Positions 34,442-44,346 of a DNA stretch of 64,000 nt are shown here, piece by piece. Within the stretch, counting starts at the first letter, position 1; each line of letters starts with the position of its first letter. The stretch is from Cyclobacterium salsum (lineage in GTDB: Bacteria; Bacteroidota; Bacteroidia; Cytophagales; Cyclobacteriaceae). The stretch spans positions 186,001 through 250,000 of the forward strand of contig NZ_WNKG01000002.1 in NCBI RefSeq assembly GCF_010119245.1. The letters run 5' to 3'. The notes under the pieces were generated by a model. The model was not told the origin of the DNA, ran no database searches, and was given only the letters and a program-made list of their open reading frames with translations. The position numbers and the translations under genes were made by a program.

Positions 34442-36370
34442 TTAGTTTTTAGAGGGAATCACATTTCCCAACTCCTGATCTATTTTATTCTTCATTTGCG
34501 TGATTTCCATATGAATTCGAAGCAATTCTTCCACCTCCGGTTCGGATGCATCTTTGATTTTTTCCATCACTTCTAAGCGCATTTTTTTTAAATAGGCACT
34601 CTTTAACCTCAGGGAAGTTCGATAGGTAGTTCCGGAGAGATCATCCGTTTCCTTTCGGGTAAAAATCTGGTGCCTGCTTTCCCAGTTGAGGGATATTTCC
34701 CTCCCTTCGGCGATCATATCTACTACCGCCTGTTTGATTTCCGTATCCTGGATTTTTAAGAAATGATCGAATTTGGGCAGGATTTTCTGCATCAGTGCTT
34801 TTTTATAGTGCACCAGGATCTTCTGGTACACCGGCGTTTCAAATTGCAACTCCTTGATTTCTTCCAGCAGGTATTCACAGAGGTGCATCTCATTGGATAC
34901 TTTCTCAAATCCGTAATTGATCAGAATTCGTATTAACTCCCGTTCTTCTTTGAGCGTTTTTAATGGCGCGGTTTCTTCCTTTTCCTTGTCGACCGGCAAA
35001 ACCTCCTCCAGTGGTGTGGGGGGTTCCCGATGAAACTGTCCGGAAGGTTTCTGATGGTTTTTGAGAATCTGCCTGTTGAGTTCTGTCAGCAGAATTTCTT
35101 CCTCCATGGAAAGCAGGTTGGCCGATTCTTTGGCGTAGACCGAACGAACGATCGGATCGGGGATTTTTGCGATACTCCCCACCACCTGCCGAATCGCTTC
35201 CGCTTTTTTGATCGGGTCATTCGCCGCATCCCGGGCAAAAAGGGCAATTTTAAACTGAATAAAATCTTTGGCCTCGTTTTTAATAAATTGCTGAAAAGCT
35301 GCCTGACCTGATTTTCGGGCAAAGCTATCCGGATCTTCTCCCTCAGGGAATACCACCGTTTTCACATTCAGCCCACCTTCCAGCAGCATGTCAATGCCCC
35401 TCAGGGAAGCTTTGATGCCCGCATCGTCGCCATCGTATAGGACCGTAACCTGATTGGTAAACCGTTTGATGAGTTTGATTTGGTTTTCAGTCAGGGAGGT
35501 GCCCGAGGAGGCTACCACATTCTCAATCCCCGCCAGGTGCATGGAAATCACATCCGTATACCCCTCTACCAGGTAGCAATTATCCTCCTGCCGGATGGCC
35601 TGTTTGGCCTGGTAGACCCCATACAGCACATCACTTTTGTGATAGATGGCCGTTTCCGGGGAATTGATGTATTTGGGCTGCTTTTTGTCCTGGGTCAGGA
35701 TCCGGGCACCAAAGGCGATGGCTTTTCCGCTGAGGTTGTGGATGGGAAACACCACCCGGCCCCGAAAGCGGTCGTAGAAATTTCCGGGATTGTTTTCTCT
35801 TTCCAGAATCAGCCCGGCTTTGAGCAGGATGTCCGTCTCAAAGCCTGATTTTTTGGCCTGCAACAGGAGCTGATCCCAGCTATCCATGGCGTACCCAAGC
35901 TGAAATTTTTCGATGATGGTCGGACTAAATCCCCGTTCTTTGAAATAACTCAGGCCAATGGACTGGCCTTCTTCGCTAGTGAGGTTGGTTTGAAAAAATT
36001 CCCGTGCAAAGTTCAGGGCGATGAACAGGCTTTCTTTTTCATTGTATGCCTGTATGGCCTCCGGGTCTTTGGGCGTTTCTTCTTCGATTTCGATGCCATA
36101 CTTGGTTGCCAGGTGACGGATGGCTTCAATGAACCCGATCCCTTCAATATCCATAATAAACTGTATGGGGTCGCCGGCTTTTCCACAACCAAAGCACTTG
36201 TAAATTTGCTTGGCGGGAGAGACCGAAAAGGAGGGTGTTTTTTCCTGATGGAAGGGGCAGCAAGCCCAAAGGTTTTGCCCTTTCTTTTTCAGGGTAACGT
36301 AGTCATTGACGACGTCCTCTATGTCGACGCGGTCCCGGACTTTATCGGTGGTCTGATCGGAGATGGCCAT
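34442..36370 (-). CDS. dnaG: DNA primase DnaG
   Basis: 642 residues, a normal length. It makes RNA primers for replication. Seen: the N-terminal zinc-binding domain CCPFHQEKTPSFSVSPAK with YKCFGCGKAGD (CHC2 type); the catalytic TOPRIM fold with EGYTDVISMHLAGIENVV and LYDGDDAGIKASLRG (acidic metal ligands); and a C-terminal helical domain presumed to bind helicase. The divergent Mrp gene starts 180 bp away. Confidence 0.97.
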   Translation of the reverse strand: MAISDQTTDKVRDRVDIEDVVNDYVTLKKKGQNLWACCPFHQEKTPSFSVSPAKQIYKCFGCGKAGDPIQFIMDIEGIGFIEAIRHLATKYGIEIEEETPKDPEAIQAYNEKESLFIALNFAREFFQTNLTSEEGQSIGLSYFKERGFSPTIIEKFQLGYAMDSWDQLLLQAKKSGFETDILLKAGLILERENNPGNFYDRFRGRVVFPIHNLSGKAIAFGARILTQDKKQPKYINSPETAIYHKSDVLYGVYQAKQAIRQEDNCYLVEGYTDVISMHLAGIENVVASSGTSLTENQIKLIKRFTNQVTVLYDGDDAGIKASLRGIDMLLEGGLNVKTVVFPEGEDPDSFARKSGQAAFQQFIKNEAKDFIQFKIALFARDAANDPIKKAEAIRQVVGSIAKIPDPIVRSVYAKESANLLSMEEEILLTELNRQILKNHQKPSGQFHREPPTPLEEVLPVDKEKEETAPLKTLKEERELIRILINYGFEKVSNEMHLCEYLLEEIKELQFETPVYQKILVHYKKALMQKILPKFDHFLKIQDTEIKQAVVDMIAEGREISLNWESRHQIFTRKETDDLSGTTYRTSLRLKSAYLKKMRLEVMEKIKDASEPEVEELLRIHMEITQMKNKIDQELGNVIPSKN

Positions 36371-36550
36371 GGTTTTTCTTCAATTCCCAAAGATAAGGTT
36401 AATCGTTGAAACTCGGTAGTTCAGATCTTTTCAGTAAAAGAAACTATTTGAAGGCCGCGAAAGTTGACTTTAACAAAGGAGGGTTAACGGGCTGATTATT
36501 TTAAAAAGTGCCAGATTAACTATAGATTGCAGGAAAATTAACGATAAGGA

Positions 36551-37648
36551 ATGAATATTTCTAAAGAGGAAGTGTTAAAAGCCCTATCTACCGTAGAGGA
36601 CCCCGATCTGAAAAAGGATTTGGTAACGCTCGGTATGATTCAGGAACTGGAAATAACAAGTGATCAAACCATCCATTTTAAGGTCGTGTTGACCACCCCG
36701 GCATGCCCTTTGAAAGAATTGATCCGGATGAATTGCGAAGAGGCGTTGAAAAAGGCCTTTGGAGATAGCGTGGAAATGGACATTGTGATGACTTCCAACG
36801 TAACCACTATCCGGGATAATGCACCGCTTTTACCCAAGGTAAAAAATATTATCGCCGTGGCTTCCGGTAAGGGGGGGGTAGGAAAAAGCACCTGCGCCTC
36901 TAACCTGGCGGTTTCCCTGGCCCGATCCGGGGCTAAGGTAGGGCTGATCGATGCCGATATTTTCGGTCCTTCTGTCCCGACCATGTTTAATGTGGAAGGG
37001 GAACAGCCCGCTGTAAAACAAGAAAACGGAAAAAACGTTATCATACCCATAGAGCAGTATGGCGTAAAATTAATGTCCATAGGGTTTTTGACTCCGGCGG
37101 AAAGTGCCGTGGTATGGAGAGGACCGATGGCGAGTTCTGCATTGAAGCAATTTATTGGGGATGTGGAATGGGGTGAATTGGATTATTTGCTGATTGATCT
37201 GCCTCCGGGAACTTCCGATATTCATCTGACAATGGTTCAGACCGTGCCGGTCACCGGGGCGGTCATCGTCACCACCCCGCAAAAAGTAGCCCTCTCAGAC
37301 GCTACTAAAGCCCTTACCATGTTTCGACAGGCTCAGATCAACGTTCCTGTTTTAGGAGTTGTGGAAAATATGGCTTATTTTACACCTGCCGAACTTCCTG
37401 ATAATAAGTACTATATTTTCGGTGAAGGAGGAGGAAAAAAGCTTGCGGAAAAATACGACACCCCATTTCTTGGGGAAATCCCCTTGGTACAAGGAATTAG
37501 GGAAAGTGGAGACAGCGGCTATCCGGCAGTGATGAAAGAGGGGGTGATCGCCGAAGCCTTCGGCTTGTTTGCCGAGAATGTGGCCAGGCAGGTAGCCATC
37601 CGTAATGCGGAAATGAGTAAAACAGAGGTAGTACAGGTAAAACAATAA
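36551..37648 (+). CDS. mrp: Mrp/ApbC-type iron-sulfur cluster carrier ATPase
   Basis: 365 residues. The N-terminal ~90 residues are an MIP18-like (DUF59) domain (ALSTVEDPDLKKDLVTLGMI and TTPACPLKELI). Then comes the ParA-type P-loop with the deviant Walker A GKGGVGKSTCASNLAVSLAR, LIDADIFGPSVP, and DYLLIDLPPGTSDIHL (Walker B). Family members load iron-sulfur clusters onto target proteins. The NifU-like scaffold gene starts 4 bases after the stop, a common functional pairing. Confidence 0.95.
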   Translation: MNISKEEVLKALSTVEDPDLKKDLVTLGMIQELEITSDQTIHFKVVLTTPACPLKELIRMNCEEALKKAFGDSVEMDIVMTSNVTTIRDNAPLLPKVKNIIAVASGKGGVGKSTCASNLAVSLARSGAKVGLIDADIFGPSVPTMFNVEGEQPAVKQENGKNVIIPIEQYGVKLMSIGFLTPAESAVVWRGPMASSALKQFIGDVEWGELDYLLIDLPPGTSDIHLTMVQTVPVTGAVIVTTPQKVALSDATKALTMFRQAQINVPVLGVVENMAYFTPAELPDNKYYIFGEGGGKKLAEKYDTPFLGEIPLVQGIRESGDSGYPAVMKEGVIAEAFGLFAENVARQVAIRNAEMSKTEVVQVKQ

Positions 37649-37651
37649 GCC

Positions 37652-37900
37652 ATGTTGGAACAGTATAAAGATCAGATTGAATCGGCTTTGGATACCATTC
37701 GTCCCTATTTGGAAGCGGATGGGGGAAATGTAAAGGTAATCGGGCTCACCGAAGATATGGTGCTGCAGTTGGAGTTGACAGGTGCTTGTAGTTCCTGTCC
37801 CATGTCCACGATGACCTTTAAAGCAGGCGTAGAGGAAGCCATAAAAAAAGCCATTCCGGAGATCACCAAAGTGGAAGCGGTAAATGTTGAAGTGGCCTGA
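37652..37900 (+). CDS. NifU-like (NFU) iron-sulfur scaffold domain protein
   Basis: 82 residues, a single NFU domain with the CSSCP motif (Cys46 and Cys49) that holds a [4Fe-4S] cluster. Other conserved stretches are IRPYLEADGGNVKVIGL and TMTFKAGVEEAIKK. It likely accepts or donates clusters with the adjacent Mrp ATPase, translated from the same message. A secreted protease gene follows 13 bases later but belongs to a different process. Confidence 0.93.
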   Translation: MLEQYKDQIESALDTIRPYLEADGGNVKVIGLTEDMVLQLELTGACSSCPMSTMTFKAGVEEAIKKAIPEITKVEAVNVEVA

Positions 37901-37912
37901 TTCTAACGTCTT

Positions 37913-40900
37913 ATGGTAACAAAACATCAAGCACTGATGCGCATTGCTGTATCAGTGCTATTCTTTTTTCTGGGTTTTTCCCTTTTCCTTTCCGGGCAAG
38001 TATTGGATCCGCTGAGCCCGCCGATGGATCCAGCCCGCTGTGGAGCGGTTTTTTTAGAAAATAAGCAAGCCGATAAATTAGGGTATTTTGGTTCCCGGGA
38101 ATACTTTGAAGGATGGATGGAAGACAAATCGAAGGAACGCAGGGAACTCCGTGCCGGCAGCCGGCTGATGCTCGATGAAATCAGGCAGATCCCGGTGGTT
38201 ATTCATGTCATCCACCAGGGAGAACCCATAGGTCAGGGCTCCAATATCTCCGAGGAGCAGATACTGGATCAGCTACGTATCATTAATGAAGATTTTCAGC
38301 AACGCAACGCCGATTTTTCGAATACCCCCACCGAATTCATAGGTGTAGCCTCCAGTCCCAACCTGGAGTTTGTATTGGCCAAACAGCGCCCTGACGGGCT
38401 TCCGACCAACGGTATTAACCGGGTTCAGGGTCCAAAAAACGAGTATAGTTCAAGAGATGCCGCCCTGGTGGCCGATATGGTTTCCTGGTCTCCGGAGGAA
38501 TACCTCAATATCTGGGTGCTTCCCTTGATTGATGCGCAATTAGGATACGCCAGTTTCCCCGTTTCGGACGAGCTTGAGGGCTTGACCAACCCTCCAACCT
38601 TCAGAGATTTGGATGGCATCGGAGTAGATACCTACCATTTTGGCAGCGTGGGGAATGTGGTTGATAACTCCCGCGGAAGAACGGCTACGCATGAATTGGG
38701 CCATTTTCTTGGATTAAGGCATATTTGGGGAGACGGGGGCTGTGAAGCGGATGATTTTGTGGAAGACACACCCCTTCAGGATGGTTTTAATCCGGTTTGC
38801 TCCAGTACACCCCGGCAGACCTGTGGTTCCCGGGATATGATCGAAAACTTTATGGATTACACCCCCGACCGGTGCATGAGTTTGTTTACCCAGGGACAGG
38901 TAGAACGGATGGATGTGGTCCTGGCCTTTAGTCCACGGAGAAATTCCTTACTTAGCAGCAGGGCGCTGCAGGAACCGGAGATGCCCGAGCTGGACTTGGC
39001 CCTGGAATCCATTCGTTCCCCGGTCGGTTTTAACTGTTCAGAAGTAGTGCCTACCCGGGTAAGAGTGCGGAATACGGGAATGACGACCATATCCGAAGTC
39101 TTACTGGAATTGTCGCTGAATGGAGAAGTACAAACGAGTCAGTCCTTTGAAGTGAACCTGGCCACCGACGAGCATACCGACCTGACCTTTGATCCCGTGA
39201 TGTTTCCTGGCCTGGAAAACAGCCTGGAGCTGTCCGTTCTGGAGGTAAATGGGAATACGGATGGCAATCCATTTAATAATACCCTTCAGACCATCGCGAG
39301 CTTTGTCCGGGAAGAAAGGTTGCCCTACAATTATCCCGGCCACAACGCCGCTAACGGATGGGATATCGTAAACCCGGATAATGCCGTCACCTGGCAAGCC
39401 ATAAGCAGATCGGTGGATGGGGTTCAGCAAGATCTGTTTTATGTCAACAGTTTCAATTACAATGGCAGCGGGGAGCTGGATTATTTGATAAGTCCCAGGT
39501 TTGACCTGACAGATATACCCCGGCCGCAGCTTTCCTTTAATATGGCTTACGCTCCCTATAATAATCCCGTATTGCAGGAAAACCTGTTGGTGGCCATTTC
39601 AACGGATTGCGGTAATTCCTTTGATTTGTTGACTGCTCCCTATAACAAAACAGAGGAAAGTCTGGCCACGCAACCGGTAACGCTAAGCGAGTTTATACCC
39701 AATGCTTCCAATCAGTTTCGTACGGAGGTCATTAATTTATCTCCCTATGCAGGGAATCCAGATGTACGGATCGCCTTTGTCTCCATAAATGGATTTGGTA
39801 ATAACCTTTATATAAAAGATATAGAAGTACAGTCAGAGGAAGTTTTTTCCTATGATTTTGAATTGACGAGCATTGAAAACCCACTTCCAATAGTCAGCCA
39901 GGCTCCCGGAAGGGAACGCCTACAAATACGGAATCAAGGGAACCTGGATATCCAGCAATTTCGAATCCTGCGAACTACGAATCTCACTTTCCGGGACACC
40001 CTGGTAGTGGAGGAGAACTTGGCAGCGGGAAACACGACTACGACTGCCATTGGAAACGAAAACCCCCTACGTCAGGGCTTAAACCGGTTGGATTACCAAT
40101 TGCGCGATCCTAATTTCGATCAGAATCAACCGCCGACGGGCGAAATCAGCTATTACCTCTTCGCAGATGATACCCGTATTCCCAGCCCTTGGAGGGCCAA
40201 TTTCGACAGGGAAGCTCAGTTTGACGATTGGATCAGTATAAATCCGGAATCAAATAGCCCTGCCTGGGATTCGTATCCGGAAAGCGATGGGGAGAGTAAC
40301 CTGTTGCTGCTAAGCCGAATGGAATCCGACAATTCCTACTGGTTGGCTTCACCTGAGTTCTCGCTGGAGGGAACCTCCCGGGCGAGCGTGTTTTTCGATT
40401 GGGCAGGTGTGGGGTTTGACCCGGAATCCATGGCATCCTTCTCTGTTTGGGTGAGTACCAATGGAGGGTATAGCGGAAACAGGTTATGGGAGGTATCGGG
40501 AGCGGAACTGGAAACCCTGTCCGGCCTTGCGGGTGCCTTTCCCGATTCGAAAGAGCAGTTTGAAGCAGCGTATATCAACCTGTCCTCCTATGCAGGACGA
40601 GACAGTGTCCGGCTCTATTTCAAAGTAGAGGAGGTCAGCCAAGCGGAGGCGGTGGTGTACCTGGATGATATCGAATTGTTTTTATCCGATAATCCGGAAC
40701 CGGTGGACCCTGGTGCCGGTGAGGTGCTTCTTTATCCCAATCCAGCTGATGATTTGTTTAACCTGGTATTTAATCTGGAAGCATACGAAGATATCCGGAT
40801 AGAAATATACAGTACGACGGGACAGGTGGCTTATGAGAAGGATTTTCCAAATACCCTCAACCAGACATATTCCTTTAGCAAAGCACTGCTGAGTTCGGGG

Positions 40901-40963
40901 GTCTTTGTGGTGAAAATTTCGGGAGAGCAGTGGTCAGAGACCAAAAGATTGATCCTTCGCTAA
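37913..40963 (+). CDS. Secreted M43 (pappalysin-like) metalloprotease with type IX sorting domain
   Basis: 1016 residues with a signal peptide (RIAVSVLFFFLGFSLFLSG). The zinc site HELGHFLGLRH (near residue 260) and a downstream Met-turn in IENFMDYTPDRCMSLFT, with several paired cysteines, match peptidase M43 (cytophagalysin/pappalysin). Beyond residue ~360 come beta-sandwich, CARDB-like segments (MPELDLALESI and VRVRNTGMTTISEVLLEL). The C-terminal ~80 residues are a type IX sorting domain (LLYPNPADDLFNL ... SGVFVVKISGEQWSETKRLI). It is therefore exported to the surface or medium. Its substrate is unknown. Confidence 0.93.
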   Translation: MVTKHQALMRIAVSVLFFFLGFSLFLSGQVLDPLSPPMDPARCGAVFLENKQADKLGYFGSREYFEGWMEDKSKERRELRAGSRLMLDEIRQIPVVIHVIHQGEPIGQGSNISEEQILDQLRIINEDFQQRNADFSNTPTEFIGVASSPNLEFVLAKQRPDGLPTNGINRVQGPKNEYSSRDAALVADMVSWSPEEYLNIWVLPLIDAQLGYASFPVSDELEGLTNPPTFRDLDGIGVDTYHFGSVGNVVDNSRGRTATHELGHFLGLRHIWGDGGCEADDFVEDTPLQDGFNPVCSSTPRQTCGSRDMIENFMDYTPDRCMSLFTQGQVERMDVVLAFSPRRNSLLSSRALQEPEMPELDLALESIRSPVGFNCSEVVPTRVRVRNTGMTTISEVLLELSLNGEVQTSQSFEVNLATDEHTDLTFDPVMFPGLENSLELSVLEVNGNTDGNPFNNTLQTIASFVREERLPYNYPGHNAANGWDIVNPDNAVTWQAISRSVDGVQQDLFYVNSFNYNGSGELDYLISPRFDLTDIPRPQLSFNMAYAPYNNPVLQENLLVAISTDCGNSFDLLTAPYNKTEESLATQPVTLSEFIPNASNQFRTEVINLSPYAGNPDVRIAFVSINGFGNNLYIKDIEVQSEEVFSYDFELTSIENPLPIVSQAPGRERLQIRNQGNLDIQQFRILRTTNLTFRDTLVVEENLAAGNTTTTAIGNENPLRQGLNRLDYQLRDPNFDQNQPPTGEISYYLFADDTRIPSPWRANFDREAQFDDWISINPESNSPAWDSYPESDGESNLLLLSRMESDNSYWLASPEFSLEGTSRASVFFDWAGVGFDPESMASFSVWVSTNGGYSGNRLWEVSGAELETLSGLAGAFPDSKEQFEAAYINLSSYAGRDSVRLYFKVEEVSQAEAVVYLDDIELFLSDNPEPVDPGAGEVLLYPNPADDLFNLVFNLEAYEDIRIEIYSTTGQVAYEKDFPNTLNQTYSFSKALLSSGVFVVKISGEQWSETKRLILR

Positions 40964-41109
40964 TACCAAAAGGGGCTACGACGGCGTTTTATCAGAAAAA
41001 TAACCGGTTTCATTCGGCATCTTCTAAAAATATAACCGTAATTTGCCGGTAGGTAGGGAGGCTCCAAGAGGCTATTCCTGAAGTACAGCGGCATTAGGTT
41101 CAACCAACT

Positions 41110-41883
41110 ATGAGTGAATTAAAAACAGGATTAAAAAAAGTAGGCATCCACCTGCTGGCAATCATGGGGATTGCCTTTGCGCTTTTGTTTGTCTTTTTTA
41201 AAATTTATTTACCAGGGTACACCCATCATGGGGAGTCGGTGACGGTGCCCGATCTGGAGGGGTTTGATTTTGAAGAGGTTCAGTCTTACCTGGAGACCAG
41301 GGGCTTGTTACTGGAAATCACACCCGATAGTGGTTTTGTAGCGGAGGCCGATCCGTTGGAGGTTTTGAAACAAAACCCCAAACCCGGTTCGAAGGTCAAG
41401 CAGAATCGAAAGATTTACGTAACGCTGAATGCCAAAAATGCTCCCATGGTACGGATGCCAAACCTGGTAAACACACCACTCAAAAATGCACAGGAAATCC
41501 TGGCTAATTTTGGATTGGTAAGGGGTGATATTGTGTATGTTCCGGATATTGGTCTGAATGCGGTATTGGAGCAAAAATACCGGGGAAGGGAAATCAAGGA
41601 AGGTTTTGAGATTCCCAAAGGGTCGCAGATAGATTTGGTCGTAGGAGATGGATTGGGCAACCAAATTCTGGAAATGCCCAATATTATCGGAATGGATGAC
41701 GTAGAGGCCGAATTTCTGATTCTCGGATCCGGACTGAGTATGGGCAACATTAATTTCGTGGAAACCGACACCGTGCCTAAAGGAACGGTCATAAAACAAT
41801 TGCCACCTCCCGGTCTGGATATGAAAACCGGCGAGCGGGTTGACGTGTGGGTATCCAAATTATCCGATGAAATAAATTTTTAA
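41110..41883 (+). CDS. Membrane-anchored PASTA-domain protein
   Basis: 257 residues: a short cytoplasmic start, one membrane helix (residues ~10-33), then three PASTA repeats in the periplasm (VTVPDLEGFDFEEVQSYLET, VRMPNLVNTPLKNAQEILAN, LEMPNIIGMDDVEAEFLILG). PASTA domains elsewhere bind peptidoglycan or beta-lactams and are usually attached to a kinase or penicillin-binding protein; no kinase is fused here. This stand-alone form is common in Bacteroidota and its partner is unknown. The stop codon shares one base with the start of the next gene. Confidence 0.9.
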   Translation: MSELKTGLKKVGIHLLAIMGIAFALLFVFFKIYLPGYTHHGESVTVPDLEGFDFEEVQSYLETRGLLLEITPDSGFVAEADPLEVLKQNPKPGSKVKQNRKIYVTLNAKNAPMVRMPNLVNTPLKNAQEILANFGLVRGDIVYVPDIGLNAVLEQKYRGREIKEGFEIPKGSQIDLVVGDGLGNQILEMPNIIGMDDVEAEFLILGSGLSMGNINFVETDTVPKGTVIKQLPPPGLDMKTGERVDVWVSKLSDEINF

Positions 41884-43721
41884 TGGCCGAAAGAGGAATA
41901 GTTGGTTTTTTTTGTTTCCTGCTGATTTGCTTTGCCTTTCAGAATGAAACGCAGGCTCAATTCCACCAGTTACCCCTTTCCCTCAGCCAACCTGAAACGA
42001 AACCGGCTTCTTCACAGCTAAGGGTGCAACAGGAGATGGCAAGCCTGCCGTTTTGGGATGATTTCTCCTCCGGTGAAATTTCAGCAGACAAGTGGCTGTC
42101 TAAAGGCACCCTTCATTCCTACACCATTGGGAATAATCCACCGTCCCTGGGAATGGTTTTTCTAGACGGCATGGATGCTGGCGGTAATCCGTATTCCCGA
42201 AGCCGGTTGGAAAACGGAGAGGGAGACGAATTGCAATCCCTACCCATAGACCTTTCCGGACTGAATGGGGAGGATCAAAATAGCCTATTCATTAGTTTTT
42301 TCTGGCAGGCTGGGGGAAAAGGGGAAATGCCCGATTCCCAGGATGCCCTTGTACTTTCCTTTTTAGATGGCGAGGGCAATTGGATTCCTGCCTGGACACA
42401 GGATGGAGGAGAGGAGCTTTCCACAGATGGTTTTCAGCAAGCTATTTTGCCGGTACCAGCGGCATTTCAGCATGCAAACTTCCAATTTAAGTTTACGCAG
42501 TCGGGCAGGTTATCGGGGCCATTTGACACCTGGATCCTGGATTACATCCTGTTGAATACCGGGCGGAATGAACAGGATTTGTTTACCAATGACCGCAGTC
42601 TTACCCGACTTCCCGGCAGTCCGTTTGCGCCCTATTATGCCATTCCCTATTTTGAATTTGATCCGGAAATGGTTTCGGGCACCATCCAAAATCAATTTAA
42701 TAACCTGGCCAACCGGTTTCGGGCCATGGAGTACACGGTGGAGCTGCGGGATCTGGCTACCGGGAATTTAATCGCAAGGCCGGACCAAAATACCCCGGTC
42801 AACCCGGTAGCTCAAGCAGGAGAGCGAAGAGATTTTTTCAGCACCTTGCCGGAAGACCTGGAGTTGATGGCAGACAATGCGTTTGATCTTGAGATTGCCG
42901 TGCAGTTGATGGCGGGAGATGATTTTTTGGTGGCCTCTATTGAGGGACAGGATACGGTTTTTAACGAAGCGGTGGATTTTAGGGTAAACGATACCAGCAG
43001 CACCATTATTCCCTTCCAGGATTATTATGCCTATGATAACGGCCACGCAGACTATGCCGCCGGTATCAACCAAAGAGGAGGTATGCTGGCGCTGGAGTAC
43101 ACCACTTTGAACCCGGGCTACCTGAGCGGCATCAGCATTAATTTCACCAATCTGGCCCAAAGGGGCAATGCCATTGAATTGATGGTCTGGGATTCCTTGG
43201 AGAACGAGCCGCTGTTGCGGGAAGAGGTGCTCATTCCGGAAGATGACGGGTTGGCTTCCTTTGCCTATTTCCCTATTGATACCAATATTTTGGTGCAGGA
43301 TACCTTTTACGTAGGGTTTGCCCAATATTCCAATGATTACCTTCACGTAGGCCTGGATAAGAGTGGTGATACCGGTGAAAAGGTGCATTTCAACGTGCTC
43401 GGATCCTGGCAGCAAAATGAGGAGGTCTCCGGAAACCTGATGATTCGCCCGCATCTAAGTCAGGTGCCCGTGCAGGAAATTTCCGAAGAAACGGACCCGG
43501 AAATCCACCTCTATCCCAATCCGGTAGTAGACCGATTGCGGATCAGCGGGCAGGTTACCGGAGTAGCCGTTTTTGATTTTCAGGGACGGGAGATAAAAGT
43601 ACCCCAGGAAGGGGATAAAAATGGGGAAATTCTTAATTTTACGGGCGTTCAAAAAGGAATGTATTTAATTAAATTTATACAGGGTGACCATTCCTTCACC
43701 AAAAGAATAATAGTCAAATAA
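41883..43721 (+). CDS. Secreted protein with C-terminal type IX sorting domain
   Basis: 612 residues with a signal peptide (IVGFFCFLLICFAFQNETQA). The middle contains no family I can name; it has features of beta-rich adhesin-like proteins, such as ASLPFWDDFSSGEISADKWL near the start, seen in many T9SS cargo proteins. The C-terminus is a sorting domain (IHLYPNPVVDRLRIS ... GMYLIKFIQGDHSFTKRIIV). It overlaps the PASTA gene by one base and the rhodanese gene follows after 3 bases. Confidence 0.85.
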   Translation: MAERGIVGFFCFLLICFAFQNETQAQFHQLPLSLSQPETKPASSQLRVQQEMASLPFWDDFSSGEISADKWLSKGTLHSYTIGNNPPSLGMVFLDGMDAGGNPYSRSRLENGEGDELQSLPIDLSGLNGEDQNSLFISFFWQAGGKGEMPDSQDALVLSFLDGEGNWIPAWTQDGGEELSTDGFQQAILPVPAAFQHANFQFKFTQSGRLSGPFDTWILDYILLNTGRNEQDLFTNDRSLTRLPGSPFAPYYAIPYFEFDPEMVSGTIQNQFNNLANRFRAMEYTVELRDLATGNLIARPDQNTPVNPVAQAGERRDFFSTLPEDLELMADNAFDLEIAVQLMAGDDFLVASIEGQDTVFNEAVDFRVNDTSSTIIPFQDYYAYDNGHADYAAGINQRGGMLALEYTTLNPGYLSGISINFTNLAQRGNAIELMVWDSLENEPLLREEVLIPEDDGLASFAYFPIDTNILVQDTFYVGFAQYSNDYLHVGLDKSGDTGEKVHFNVLGSWQQNEEVSGNLMIRPHLSQVPVQEISEETDPEIHLYPNPVVDRLRISGQVTGVAVFDFQGREIKVPQEGDKNGEILNFTGVQKGMYLIKFIQGDHSFTKRIIVK

Positions 43722-43724
43722 GCC

Positions 43725-44033
43725 ATGGAAGATATAGAAGTAGACGAACTAAAAGCACGATTGGATAAAAACGAAAAGTTTGTTTTCATCGATGTTCGCG
43801 AAGAATATGAATTCGAAGATGATAACCTGGGAGCCTGGCTCATACCCCTGGCCCAGTTGCCAAATAAATTAGCTGAATTGGAAGCCCATAAAGAAGAGGA
43901 AATCATCATCCACTGCCGTTCTGGGGCAAGAAGTGGCAATGCCAAGCAATTTCTGGAAAGCAAAGGCTTTCCGAAGGTCAGGAATGTGTTGGGAGGGATT
44001 CTGGCATACCGGGAATTGGAGGAAGAGGACTGA
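43725..44033 (+). CDS. Rhodanese-domain protein
   Basis: 102 residues, one rhodanese fold with the active-site loop IHCRSGARSG (Cys64) and the supporting strands FVFIDVREEYEFEDDNLGA and LPNKLAELEAHKEEE. Such proteins move sulfane sulfur through a cysteine persulfide. It starts three bases after the preceding secreted-protein gene, so it is probably co-transcribed with the PASTA operon; a functional link is not evident. Confidence 0.9.
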   Translation: MEDIEVDELKARLDKNEKFVFIDVREEYEFEDDNLGAWLIPLAQLPNKLAELEAHKEEEIIIHCRSGARSGNAKQFLESKGFPKVRNVLGGILAYRELEEED

Positions 44034-44115
44034 ACTTTCCTGAGCTCGCATTCCTGGTAAAGACTATGCTGCTACGCTGCAAATAAGGTCCAGAAACAAA
44101 TCCCAACGTCAGAAT

Positions 44116-44180
44116 CGTACCTAGAAATCCAACCGTAAACGAAATCCCCCTTTCTCAAAGGGGGATAGGGGGATTTTTTC
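44116..44180 (+). repeat. Intergenic repeat, copy 1 (CCCCC/GGGGG hairpin type)
   Basis: Starts CGTACCTAGAAATCC, continues CCGTAAACGAAATCC and then a hairpin CCCCCTTT..AAAGGGGG, followed by a second G-rich half-repeat and T-run. It is repeated in part at 44259. Sequences of the form AATCCCCC..GGGGGATT followed by GGGGGATT recur between genes in many bacterial genomes; I describe them as a mobile intergenic hairpin without assigning a named family. Confidence 0.6.
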
Positions 44181-44258
44181 GATGGCCTCATTATTTAATA
44201 TTGCTGAATCGGAAAAGGTCCGTACTGCTCACAATGTACGGCAGCTATCTGGAATTTA

Positions 44259-44325
44259 CGTACCTAGAAATCCGACCGTAAACGAAATCCCTCCGCCGCG
44301 GCGGAGGGAAAGAGGGGTTTTTTCA
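44259..44325 (+). repeat. Intergenic repeat, copy 2
   Basis: Shares with copy 1 the lead CGTACCTAGAAATCC and CCGTAAACGAAATCC. It then has a different hairpin, CCCTCCGCCGC/GCGGCGGAGGG, with a trailing GAGGGGTTTTTT. The lead is conserved, but the stem is rewritten while still pairing. It sits 22 bp from the 3' end of the M50 protease gene and could serve as that transcript's terminator. Confidence 0.6.
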
Positions 44326-44346
44326 AGAATTTCAAATATATAAGCA

